DNA from: Cryptomeria japonica | Lineage: Eukaryota; Streptophyta; Pinopsida; Cupressales; Cupressaceae | Reading direction: 5' to 3' | Assembly: GCF_030272615.1 (NCBI RefSeq) | Contig: NC_081409.1 | Coordinates: 527,680,291 to 527,744,290 of the forward strand | Length of the DNA: 64,000 nucleotides | Shown here: positions 47,177-56,250 of the stretch, one piece after another | Position numbering within the stretch: the stretch's first letter is position 1 | How the letters are laid out: each line of letters begins with the position of its first letter | The notes under the pieces: model-generated | Told to the model about the DNA's origin: nothing | Seen by the model: only the letters and a program-made list of their open reading frames with translations | The model's database searches: none | Program-made: the position numbers and the translations under genes

Positions 47177-47218
47177 TTGGTGATGATGACCTTGATGTTC
47201 ATGATGATGAAGAATGAA
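42886..47218 (+). pseudogene. CACTA TNP2-type transposase, multi-exon, decayed
   Basis: Exon-like frames follow the TNP2/DUF4218/DUF4216 order. 42886-43122: N-terminal C/H-rich DNA-binding-like part (CYCLCKICKG...HCRLHGH). 43216-43560: acidic linker and KALYKGSQTTLLSVVLLL. 43650-44220: NILPRSYRELSVVMKDIGM, IDACPNDHIIYH, CPECHISRYQ, LRLSLAADSVNPFG and SIYLVWPVFV; the ADSVNPF segment is where TNP2 proteins have a conserved DGxNPF. 44300-44640: LLELWNGV and CPICGPK. 44992-45230, and 45618-46020 with the DUF4218-type FFNAQEHYLIHQVEEIELCG and SMWMVERYLKILK. 46138-46800: DUF4216-like. The C-terminus is an acidic tail. Intron borders at GT/AG are plausible at several joins. At least eight stops are present. 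The protein would bind the element ends and excise it. Confidence 0.88.
46915..47216 (+). repeat. (GAT)n-rich run encoding an acidic tail
   Basis: About 300 bases of GAT/GAC/GGT triplets. In the frame continuing the transposase it gives a tail of roughly 95 mostly aspartate residues with a Gly-Asp alternation (about 46958-47000), ending in TGA at 47216-47218. Frames on either strand made only of Met or Ile are artefacts of the same repeat. Confidence 0.9.
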
Positions 47219-48055
47219 ATGTATGAGGTATGCGATTAGTATATTATCTATTTAATATTGACTTCTTGATAGAATTTTTTTTACATAATTAATTCATTAT
47301 GTTTTGAATTCTAATGCCATTACATAATTAATTCATGATGCACCTTTTAATATGGAGATGGAGATAGGGAGAGTGACTATTTATGTGACAATTTTTAAAC
47401 TGTGTTTATTTATGGAAATTGGATTGTTTATTAGCTATGTGATGGATGTTGATTTAAAATACATATGTGATGGATCACATGTTTATGATGATGCATGTGA
47501 CATTTTTTGAACTTTGTGTTTATTTATAGAATGTGGATTGTTTATTACCTATGTGATGGATGGTGATTTATGATACATATGTGATGGATTACATGTTTAT
47601 GATGACACATCATGTGATGCTTCTGATGCTTATGATACGTATGCATTTATTATTTATCAACTTACAAATGTAGTAATGCTTATGATGCTCAATTGATGGT
47701 GTTGATTTTAGGTATAGTCCCTGTGTGATGTTGTCACCCTTGGTGGGAATAGGTCGTTGACTACAGACATCGTCAGCCATTTAGTTGAGGATCCTGCATA
47801 GTCTACATAAAGTAAAGGTAAGGAATTAAAAAATTTACAATGATTTTGATGACAACATCTTTTTATTATTTAATACTCTTTTTGTCTACAAAGTTCATGT
47901 TGTTCATGTTACTATGTAATTTTTAGCTAACATAAGATAATTGAATTACATTGTATAGGACCCTGAACCCCTTTGACGAGGATCCTACACAGTCTCATAG
48001 ATGGACAGGTATAACTAGTCAATACACCCTATAGAAACAGTTTATTTTTTTAAAA
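47219..48055 (+). repeat. Intergenic CACTA region with a 112-bp tandem duplication
   Basis: Between transposase and the SET gene. Positions 47384-47495 and 47496-47608 are two copies of one unit (TGTGACA, GTGTTTATTTAT, GGATTGTTTATTA, TATGTGATGGATG, ACATGTTTATGATGA). Short exon-like pieces may follow near 47710-47810. No clear frame. Confidence 0.75.
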
Positions 48056-49032
48056 TTGCTTGGAAAACAAACTTCCTCAGTTTTTCAAACCTCGACATTA
48101 GCAGCAAATCTAATACAGTTATTAACACTTGAGGCCCTGGTTGGACTTATTCCAATTTTCATCCCAAAATCAACTTTAGGGCTGACTTCTTCATCAACAT
48201 TACCCTCATTTGCAAAATTTCTCTCTCATTACCAATTAACTCTTTCATTTCATGGAGTGCAGGTACCCCCAAATAGGTATTTCTCAGATCTGTCTTCGTC
48301 TAGTGAGGAAAATGCAGTAATAGAAAATGAAAGTGACACATGTAGTAGGTCTACAATAGGGAGATCAACAAGAGGTCAAAAGATTCGAAGAAAATTCAAT
48401 AAACGCATGAAATTTTTCCTTGCTCAAGGGGATCATGTTCTTATGATGATGAGACCAAAGGCGACATTGAGGTGCCATTGAGGTACAAACATCTATAGAA
48501 ACAATGGGTGCCCAAGGAAATTCCTCCAATAAACATCAATTTTTGTGTTAACGATAGGATATATCGCATAGCACCTTCGTTGTTACATGGTTTAGGCTTA
48601 TTTTCTATGGATGGCATAAAGGTCTGTTACAATAGAGTTGCAGAATTGATGGAGTTTGTTGGACCTTGTTACAATTACAATCATTGGATGCAGATTGTTA
48701 AATATAAAAAAAGTATGCGTAGGTATGCACTGTCAGCAAATTATATACAACAGAAAGATAATGATCAAAGTAAATGAGTGGCTGTATACATTGATGGTCG
48801 GCCAAAGGCAACAGGGAATATTGCAGGTTTTATAAATAGTACGCGACCTGGGTCAACTAATAAACAACCCAATTGCATATTTGAGGCGCGTGAGGGAAAT
48901 AGTGTATTTGTATGTGCGATAAAATCAATAAGTGTAGGCGAAGAGCTTCTAATCGATTACAGTTTGAATCATATAGATACAAACAAAGTTAATAATATGG
49001 GGGTGGTATGTACTATATACCATTTAAATTAA
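48056..49032 (+). pseudogene. SET-domain protein encoded within the CACTA element
   Basis: The N-part (48056-48480) is low in motifs and has an acidic SSSSEEN segment and a basic RRKFNKR segment. A frame change near 48466 leads to the SET domain. Visible are APSLLHGLGLFSMDGI (SET start, like GLGLFA), a hydrophobic strand ending EFVGP, MRRYALSANYIQ, then YIDGRPKATGNIAGFINST (the G-N-x-A-x-F-I-N-H-like motif), KQPNCIFEAREGNSVFVCAI and ISVGEELLIDYS (the G-E-E-L-x-x-D-Y motif). A TGA at 48775-48777 most simply replaces TGG (tryptophan). SET domains use S-adenosylmethionine to methylate lysines, often on histones. The usual NHS is NST here. No pre-SET cysteines or post-SET cluster are visible. Captured host gene or cargo kept by this CACTA lineage cannot be decided from one copy. 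Confidence 0.8.
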
Positions 49033-50579
49033 CCAGCCTCCAATTAATGAATCCAATATACCATTTTATTATGAAGTTTTTTTGCTAAGTCTATTGGTTT
49101 AATTTCGCTAACGTTTTTTATATTTTTTCTTTGTCACAGGCCGACATGGATCCATCACATATCGCAGATAGAGATGTAGCTTGCGACACTTCTATTGACC
49201 AGGTTAACCTCATTGTAATTATACAAATTAGATAGAAGCAAACTATTAGATTATTATGTTCTTTTTTAAAATGATTTATACTAATTTTGTAATTGTTAAT
49301 GATATTCTTGACATAGACGGATGTTCAGGGAAAGGGAAAGGGAGTTGTAGTACCTGAGCACCTTTCTAGGGATGTGGAATCATTAGGGTTAAGTGATGAT
49401 GACCCTGAAGATCCCAAAGACCCTATGAAATTCTTTAAAATTCCTCTTATAAAAATTAGAAAAGAGATTGTTGCTTTGGCAGCCGTGCATCCTATCACTG
49501 ATGAGATACAAGAGAGGGTGGAATTATTGATTTAGACAATAGAAAAATTTCAAGTAAGCAATAATGAAAGCTTTAATTATAACAAAAGTTCAATAATGGT
49601 TTATATTTTATTCTCTTTTATGTCATTAACTAAAATATGTACGTATTTTTTTACAACAATTTATCCGCCCTCATCAAAGTCATTCCCACGATCAGGGTGT
49701 TGCAGGATCTTCAGGTGATGATGATTTTCTTATATTATCACTTGCTTGGCTTATCACTCTGAGTACCCAAAACACATCATACTTGATATTGTCAATTTTC
49801 AAAATAAAGGTTCATCCTTGTTTAGAATTCTTGCACTTTTCATATATTTAATGTATTATTCTTTAGGTGTTGTCAATGTTACTGTGCAAATACCGCCACC
49901 ACCTCATCAGAGGTTACCCTCACCTGTATTGCCAACTGCAATGCCAGCAACACATAGCATGCAGACATCCTCTAGTGCACGTCATATTGGTCTCCCCACT
50001 GTTGGTAGATCCCTCTTTTTCTCTATCTTCTATCATGTGTTTATTTCCCTTCAAGCGTTCTTTCTTGAATTCTAATGCGATTTCATTGTGGATTCATTTT
50101 TTGCAGGAGGAGATGCACATGAGGATGTGCCAAAGGCGACTACTACTGATAACATACCATCATTTCTTGGATCTTCTCATATTTCTAGTACGGGAATGTT
50201 GCAGGCCACATTGGTGGTGAGCAACAAAGAAATGATTCCCTTAAAGATACAAAAGGTTCCAAGTACTTTAAAATTATTATTATATATACTCTAATTGTAA
50301 TTTACTTTATGATCACTCATTTTGGACTAATGATCCCATGATTTTTTTGTAGGCAATGATATTTTCTATAAACATCTTAGTGACATTACATTGCAGATAT
50401 TTGGGCCCACCATACGTAAAAGGTGGTACATCATATGTGAACTAACCCTAATCCACTTTTGATTTCATGTCATTGCTAGAATAGCTTTCCTTTGATCCAT
50501 TTCTTGAAGTATAATAAATGTAGCTTCAGTTCATTTTTGAAACTAACAGGTTTGTTTTTGCTTTAAAAGGTGGAATGAC
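49033..50579 (+). pseudogene. CACTA second gene, middle exon-like pieces
   Basis: Short coding-like blocks separated by A+T-rich, intron-like gaps follow the SET frame. 49139-49200 has ADMDPSHIADRDVACDTS. 49320-49535 has GKGKGVVVPEHLSRDVESLG and an acidic DDPEDPKDPMKFFK. 49870-50010 has proline-rich VQIPPPPHQRLPSPVLP. 50105-50210 is another block. The composition suits the linker of a regulatory (TNPA-like) CACTA protein leading to the Transposase_24-like segment. Joins are my inference. Confidence 0.45.
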
Positions 50580-50834
50580 CAAGAAAAAAGGTTAAAAGAT
50601 TAATTGACAAACCAAATGGTTGAGTGGTTTGGAAATGACACCTTTTACAAAACCAAGCTCCTTGAAAAAGTTGGCACATATCTAAAGTATTTGAGGGACC
50701 GATACAGGACCCATTTGGAGAGGAACCTAAAGTATGAGCGTCCCCCCATGATTCCAGAGAGGGAGTGGAAGGACCTAATTTTTGATGCCAAGGACCTGAT
50801 TGTGCCCAATTGTGTATGTCTTGCTTATGTATGA
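50580..50834 (+). pseudogene. Transposase_24/TNPA-like segment of CACTA second gene
   Basis: The block reads MVEWFGNDTFYKTKLLEKVG, TYLKYLRDRYRTHLERNLKY, then ERPPMIPEREWKDLIFDAK. The pattern of basic helices followed by a P-x-W-x-x-L/F segment resembles the plant transposase family (Ptta/En/Spm, Transposase_24) that accompanies TNP2. A stop near 50601 separates the preceding codons. It would bind subterminal repeats, which lie just downstream. Confidence 0.6.
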
Positions 50835-51059
50835 AAATGACATTTTGCAGCTTTCCACTGACAATGTATTTGAGATGTCTTTGATTTAGATATGGCATGA
50901 GCTTAGTCATAGAGTGAGACTAGGGAGTTGGACCATCTCAACCATGGTGCGCCTGATCATATTAGCTTGAAACCATGCGCCTCATATTAGCCTCAAACCT
51001 ATGCCCCTACTGGTAGGTGGTGGGGATAGAATATCATTTGCTGTACATATCAATGACCT

Positions 51060-51542
51060 GATAATAATTATTATTTTTTTATAAAAATTATCATCGTCAG
51101 AATTACGACGAATACCAAGCTTTCGACCAACGATGTAATCGACGAACATACAACGTTCTCATTGGTGAAATGTTCTGGAGTCATCGCACTTCCGACTCAA
51201 ACCACACAAACATCTGATGAGGATGCTATACATGCAATGACACTTCGTAGTTAGACGATCGCCGATGTCTCCGAATGGACCGATGACACAAGCGTTGGAT
51301 AAATAGCATCACCATCGGTGCGAAGTTCCAAATCGCTGTCAACTTTGTGATGAAATAATCTGATTCCAACGACTTCTTTGACCATCGGTAGAGTCCATTG
51401 GATTGTCGTATTTCCAATGGGCATGGCATCATCGACCAATCTGACGCCGAGTTTTTGATGGTTGATTTTTTTGGCACTCTGATGAAAATTCATCGCAAAT
51501 CTGACAAATGACCGTCGAAAATCAGCTCCGAATGTACTAGTG
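51060..51542 (-). repeat. CACTA right subterminal and terminal region
   Basis: Ends TACTAGTG, the inverse of CACTAGTA. The preceding 450 bases are denser in CG than the surroundings and rich in ATCG, CGATG, CATCGGT and TCGAC words, the typical composition of CACTA subterminal binding sites. Frames on the minus strand here are artefacts of this repeat structure. Confidence 0.82.
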
Positions 51543-51815
51543 CGGTATCGCGTCGAGCTTGTTGCAGAATTCCTTCTGCATGTTAATCTGATAGTCCCCA
51601 TCCTTGATGATACCGAATGGTATACTAAATTCAGGGACTATATCTTCCCTCGGGTTCTGACACCGCATGAACTACCAAACCTGGTTGTTGTTTTCCTGCC
51701 TGGGGAGCCTAGAAGCGATTCCGACCCTGAATGGTCAGAAGGAGAGGACTCTTCTGATGATGGCAAGGACTCAGACCTCTTCATGGATGAATACTGGGAC
51801 GTGAAAGATCAATGA
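51543..51815 (+). pseudogene. Gypsy-2 antisense extra ORF, second part
   Basis: Resumes at codon CGG (51543-51545) in the same frame as 37703-37705. It includes FLLHVNLIVPILDDTEWYTK, then an acidic serine-rich tail (GEDSSDDGKDSDLFMDE) and ends TGA at 51813-51815. The tail suggests a protein C-terminus, so the antisense ORF ends here, convergent with the integrase end at 52075. Confidence 0.6.
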
Positions 51816-52074
51816 GCCATTGATGATCTGCCACTACGTGACTTTTGCTTTGTTGCTTCATGAAAAGGGGGGCCAAGAGCCTCTTCTCTAATTGTAACAT
51901 AAATACCATAATGTTTAATATAACAAAATTTCTTTTTCTTTGCTTAACAGCTTGGAATTATTTTTCCAATTATTTCACTTTGACACTAGAATGGGGAATA
52001 AATGAAATAAATTAATCATTCAAAAGAACTATTCACAATATATACAATATATACACTAAACGAGAAGAGAAGGC
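51816..52074. other. Convergent 3' ends between antisense ORF and integrase
   Basis: No gene. A+T-rich, with TTAATATAAC and AATAAATGAAATAAA-like words that could serve polyadenylation on either strand. Confidence 0.5.
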
Positions 52075-53376
52075 TTAGCGAAATGGTTTGAGGTGGAAAT
52101 CGTTAACCAAAATCCAGAGGGGGGATCCATTCATGTCTTTGAGTTTGAATGCATTGAAACCTTTGCAATTTAGAATGCGGAAAGACCCTTCCCACAAGCA
52201 ATCAAAATTGGCATGCTGGTCAGGCTTCGCCGCCCTTTCATTGTATTTCAGCACGAGGTCCCCAGGGCTGAAAACCGGATTGGAGTTCTTTTTGTTGTCA
52301 AACCACCTTTTGATGGTTTCCTGCCTATCTTGGAGAGCTGCAAAGGCTTTCTCCCTTGCCTCTTCTAGCTCCATAATCTCTGCTAATCTCACGGCTATAG
52401 GACCATTCTCCACCACCTCCATGGACTTCAGTAGCTGTAGGGGTGGGATCTTTAGAGATGTGGGGAAAAGTGCATCTTTTCCATATACCAGCTTATATGG
52501 GGAGTTTTTTAAGATTTGTTTAAGTGTTATGCGGTCTGCCCATAATGCACTTCTCAAATGATGATGCCACTCCCTTTTATATTCAAAACCTGTTCTTTTA
52601 ATTAGTTTGATCAAGTTCTTGTTAGTGGACTCAACAAGTCCATTCCCTTGAGGATAGTAATTAGAAGAGGTTTTAAGATAGATACCTCTGTTGAGGGCAA
52701 ATTGGGTGATTCACGAGCCGCTGAATGCGTGCACATTATCTGATATGATGGTTTTGGGAGAATCGTATCTTCATGCTAGGTCTTCTAGGAAATCTAGCGC
52801 TTCACTTTCTGATGAATTCTTCAAAGGAACAACTTCAGACTATCTGGTGAAATAATCAATGGCGGTCAGGATCCACTTGTGTCTAGATGAACTGGGGGGG
52901 TTGATTATTCTGATGAAGTCGAGACCCCATTGGGTGAAAGGCTCTTCTACTAACACAGGCCTGAGGGGCATTGCAGCTTTTTTACTCCTTCCAGTATAAT
53001 ACTACCACTCTTTGCATTCCTTTACCAAATTGTGCATTTCCTTGAACATAGAAGGCCAAAAATATCCGGCTTGGGTAATTTTGATACCAGTTGTAGGTAT
53101 GGAGAAATGGCCTCCCGAGGAGCCATAGTGGAATTCATGTAGGATTTTATCCGCTTGGCTCTGACCTACATAGCGGAGCAGGATTCCATCAAAATTTCTC
53201 TTGAAGAGTACTCCGTCTATCAAATGGAAGCCACTATTTTGGAAACTATAAAACCTTCTCTTTTCAGGAGGAAGATCCTTGGGAAAAAACTCGGTCTTCA
53301 TGAATTGATTCCTGGCCTCGATCCAGCAAGCTTGTGAATCCTCAGGTGAAAACATAATAGCCTCCTTCGCAGTCAT
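52075..53376 (-). pseudogene. Gypsy-2 integrase
   Basis: The minus strand from about 53190 shows the HHCC zinc region (HEFHYGSSGGHFS...MHNLVKECKEW), a core with WGLDFIRIINPPSSSRHKW (D), IISDNVHAFSG (D) and NYYPQGNGLVESTNKNLIKL (E), and the C-terminal frame 52614-52075 with LEEAREKAFAALQDRQET and VFSPGDLVLKYNERA, the GPY/F-like end. The DDE residues can still be read, though at least four stops interrupt the core. It would have integrated Gypsy cDNA in the nucleus. Confidence 0.9.
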
Positions 53377-53960
53377 TTCATCTCCACGGGGTTCACATCC
53401 GTGAACTATATATTCACAAAGGCCCCTCCTACGAATGAGTTTTGTTGGCTTGACGTCGACATCATATTATAGGATCTTGGTGATCCAATTTGCCCTTTTT
53501 TTAGTGATGTCACCCTCCATAATGTACTCTCGCACCGCGAGATGAGCTACATACATTGTAGTTTTATTACAGGTGATGAAATGCCTGAACTTCTTTAGTC
53601 CTTTTACTGTGGCTAAAGCCTATTTTTCAACAAAGTTGTATTTGGCCTCATACTCTTTGAGGGTCTTTGAATGGAAAGCTACGGGATGTTCACCACCCTT
53701 TTCAACATCTTTCTGGGTTAGGACCATGGCGATGCTATATTGACTAGAGAATACATACATTATGAAGTCTTTTGACATATCTGGGTTGGATAACATAGGG
53801 GCCGAACAGATAGCATCTTTGATTTTATCAAAGGCCTTTTTGGCTTCAGGGGTCCATTTGAAATGTAAATCCTTTTTTAGCATTAGGGTGATGGGTGGTA
53901 TAATTCTAGAAAAGACCAAAATGAAATGACTAACAAAGTTGACTTTGCCTAAAAAAGACT
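53377..53960 (-). pseudogene. Gypsy-2 RT-linked RNase H (degenerate)
   Basis: The frame 54204-53620 runs from RT into the Gypsy RNase H region: FKWTPEAKKAFDKIKDAI, then FIMYVFSSQYSIAMVLTQ and HPVAFHSKTLKEYEAKYNF. The first catalytic aspartate, normally in YVDAS, is missing (YVFSS). Homology continues to about 53540 (FRHFITCNKTT). The other, upstream RNase H-like domain keeps its acidic residues. Confidence 0.82.
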
Positions 53961-54720
53961 GGACTCCTCTTTTGTTGACTAGAAGGGGGAGATATTTTAC
54001 GGCTTTGACTCTGTCTGGGTCAATGGAAGCACCTTCTTTTGATACTATATGCCCAAGTAACTTGCCTTGAGGGACACCAAAGATGCACTTCTTTGGGTTC
54101 AAGGAAATCATGAATTCAAGACATTTTTGGAACACTAGCTCAAGATGATCAAAATGATCCTCTTGGTGTTTGGAAAATACAGTCAGGTCATCTAAGTATA
54201 TCAAAATGATCCTGTTAATGAGTTATTTGAAAGCCAAATCCATGGCCCTTTGAAAATTCTCTCTAGCATTTGACAACCTGAAAGGCATCTTCTGGTATGT
54301 GAACATTACCCATTTGGTGGTGAACGTTGTCTTGTGCTGGTCTTCTAGTTTTACTAGTACCTGGTTGTACCCCGAGAAACCATCGAGCATCGAAAAACAT
54401 TTTCGACCCCGCCACTGTGCTCAGTAATTGCTCCATTGATGGCAAAGGGTAGTGGTCTTTGAGAGATGCTCGATTCAGATCTCAAAAAACTACATAGAGT
54501 CGGATATCTCCATTCTTTTTTCTTATGGGCACTAGATTCAATAGCCATGTGCTATGTTTTATGGGGTAAATAATCTTTGATTCGATCAGCTTCTTCAGCT
54601 CCTGAGCCATGAGATACTCAATTTTTGGGTTGACCAACCTTTGCTTCTGTCGGACTGACTTAGCTCCGTCTGCGAGCTCAATGGTATGCTAGATGATGCT
54701 AGGATCATATCCTTTTAAAT
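53961..54720 (-). pseudogene. Gypsy-2 reverse transcriptase
   Basis: On the minus strand the RT begins LVNPKIEYLMAQELKKLIES and IRKKNGDIRLYVVF, followed by a stop, DLNRASLKDHYPLPSMEQLL, a frameshift near 54400 into DGFSGYNQVLVKLEDQHKTT, then FTYQKMPFRLSNA. The catalytic box YLDD is at 54188-54199, followed by FGVPQGKLLGHIVSKEGAS. Order and motifs are standard Gypsy. At least three disruptions. Confidence 0.92.
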
Positions 54721-54991
54721 CATCATAAGACCAAGTCAGGACACCTTCATATTCATCATAGTATTGGGCCAATCTCCTTCAGTCTTTAGGGGAAACACCT
54801 TTTCCTACCTTGAGACTCACCCACTTCCTACTGACATTTTGGCATAATCTCCTTTATTGGTCGTGAGCTTCCGCTTGTCATTCTTAACATCATCATGGTC
54901 AAACATGTTCTCCAGAGTGATCAAGCCATTTGGGAGCTTGTTGGATTTCAGCTGGATGATTTTGTTCTCCATAGGCTTCTTTCACCTTGGG
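54721..54991 (-). pseudogene. Gypsy-2 linker before RT
   Basis: Contains the conserved pre-RT words EGVLTWSYDDLKGYDPSII (normally FAWSYDDM.G) and many stops. It connects the RNase H-like domain to RT. Confidence 0.7.
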
Positions 54992-55600
54992 TTACAGCTG
55001 ATCTACAAATCCTCCTAAGTTTTGGATGAATAAAGTGATCTTCTCATCACTCTCAAAAAATTGCCAGTGAGTATAATTATCAGGAATAGGCAGACAAATG
55101 ACTACAAAGATTGCTTGGGAACCGGTGAGTAAGTCAGTGGCAAGGTCAAAATGTGATCCAATCGTGGCCATCTGGTCAGCAACAACATTTAGTTTCTGGG
55201 GGATGCTTACAATATTGAAAGCATTGAAACTCTCTATTAGATCCCACATTCTAGCACAGTAGGATCTCATACGGACATGTTTGGCACTGGATATTCCCTG
55301 AACTTGATGGACAACTAGCTCAAAGTCGCCCAGGACCTTCAATTTTTTAATGCCCATCCTTTTCGCCAGGCTCAGGCCTTGGATCAGTCCCTCATATTCT
55401 GCTTCATTGTTAGAACATGTGAATTGTAACTATAAAGGTTTTAAGATTTGTTCGCTTGAGGGAGGTGTGAGGCAAATTCCACCTCCGGAGCCCATCTTGC
55501 ATTTTGCGCCATCGAAGTACAGGGTCCACAATGCTGAAGATAACTGCTCTTCAGAAAATGGTTCTTTAGTAAGCTTTGGGATGATCCATTTTTCATAAAA
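54992..55600 (-). pseudogene. Gypsy-2 upstream RNase H-like domain (RVT_3/archaeal type)
   Basis: Spanning frames 55729-55430 and 55357-54992, it reads LYFDGAKCKMGSGGGICLTP, then NNEAEYEGLIQGLSLAKRMG, LKVLGDFELVVHQVQG, and VSIPQKLNVVADQMAT. The acidic residues expected in this family are all present (D in FDGA, E in EAEYE, D in LGDFE, D in VADQ). One stop lies between the two frames. In usual Tat elements a second RNase H follows the RT-linked one; here it lies between protease and RT. Its own role would be removal of RNA from RNA-DNA hybrids. Confidence 0.82.
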
Positions 55601-55722
55601 AATGCAATAGGTACCTAGGCCGGTGGAGTGGTAGTTAGAAAAGGGATCAAAATCTATGAATTCATTCAAGAAAACTTCCTGCTTAGGTGGGATTTCCCCT
55701 ATCACTTCATCTTCTAAGAGCT

Positions 55723-56250
55723 CTACCACTTTCTTTCCTCACTTGATATAGAAGTGTGGGTAGGCTTGAAATTAATCATGGCCTGGTCAGCTACATGCTC
55801 AATGTGGAGGGGTTCTGAAAGGACTTTTAGCTTGGTGTCGTGTTGGGTGCGGAGGATGAGATGGGACCAATCTAAGGACATATAGCCTCCTATTTTAGCA
55901 GTGAAGTCTTGGGAAAGATAGAGACCAAAAACATGAGGGATGTCGATGATCACTACTTCTTGGGACATCGTAATGCTAGGACATGTGAATAAGGTCAGAG
56001 GAAGGCTTTTAATAAGACCTATGGTCTGGAGTTTGTTCCCGTCAAGCTGCATAACCCCTCTGTTCAAAGGTTCATACTTGATGTTCAACACCTCAGTGAT
56101 TTGCTTAGGCATGACGGTGGTGCTATCTCCGGAATATATCATGGAGTTATGTAATAGTTTATCACCAACTATAAGGGTAAGGTAAAATGGGTTTGGTTTG
56201 GGCTTACCTTCTAGTTGAACCTTAGGAGGCAGGACTTGATTAGTCAGCAC
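55723..56250 (-). pseudogene. Gypsy-2 aspartic protease
   Basis: The 175-codon frame includes FYLTLIVGDKLLHNSMIYSG, where families usually have MIDSGAS. The catalytic aspartate is tyrosine here (MIYSGDS), so the enzyme is dead. The rest keeps VMPKQITEVLNI, the LPLTLFTCPSIT region and YLSQDFTAKIGGYMSLDWSH, typical of the long protease of Tat/Athila-like elements. Confidence 0.85.

Larger units (their letters stand above)
37706..51542 (+). mobile_element. CACTA (En/Spm) DNA transposon with captured genes
   Basis: The left end reads CACTAATACATTTGGACTAG; the reverse complement of the right end reads CACTAGTACATTCGGAGCTG. They share CACTA and most of the next 24 bases. The flanking triplets are CGA and CGG, a 3-bp duplication with one change, as expected for CACTA. 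Inside are a TNP2-type transposase (42886-47218), a Transposase_24-like segment (about 50580-50820), a SET-domain frame, a CWC22 pseudogene and a PPR fragment. Subterminal regions on the right are rich in short ATCG/CGAT words (51100-51540). All genes are broken. It sits inside the antisense ORF of Gypsy-2. Confidence 0.88.

Noticed and set aside
46798-47239. Poly-isoleucine (minus) and poly-methionine (plus) frames
   Set aside because: Out-of-frame readings of the GAT repeat; the real frame is the aspartate-coding one.
51226-51601. Two minus-strand frames of 83 and 116 codons
   Set aside because: They lie in the CACTA subterminal repeats and cross the element border at 51542.
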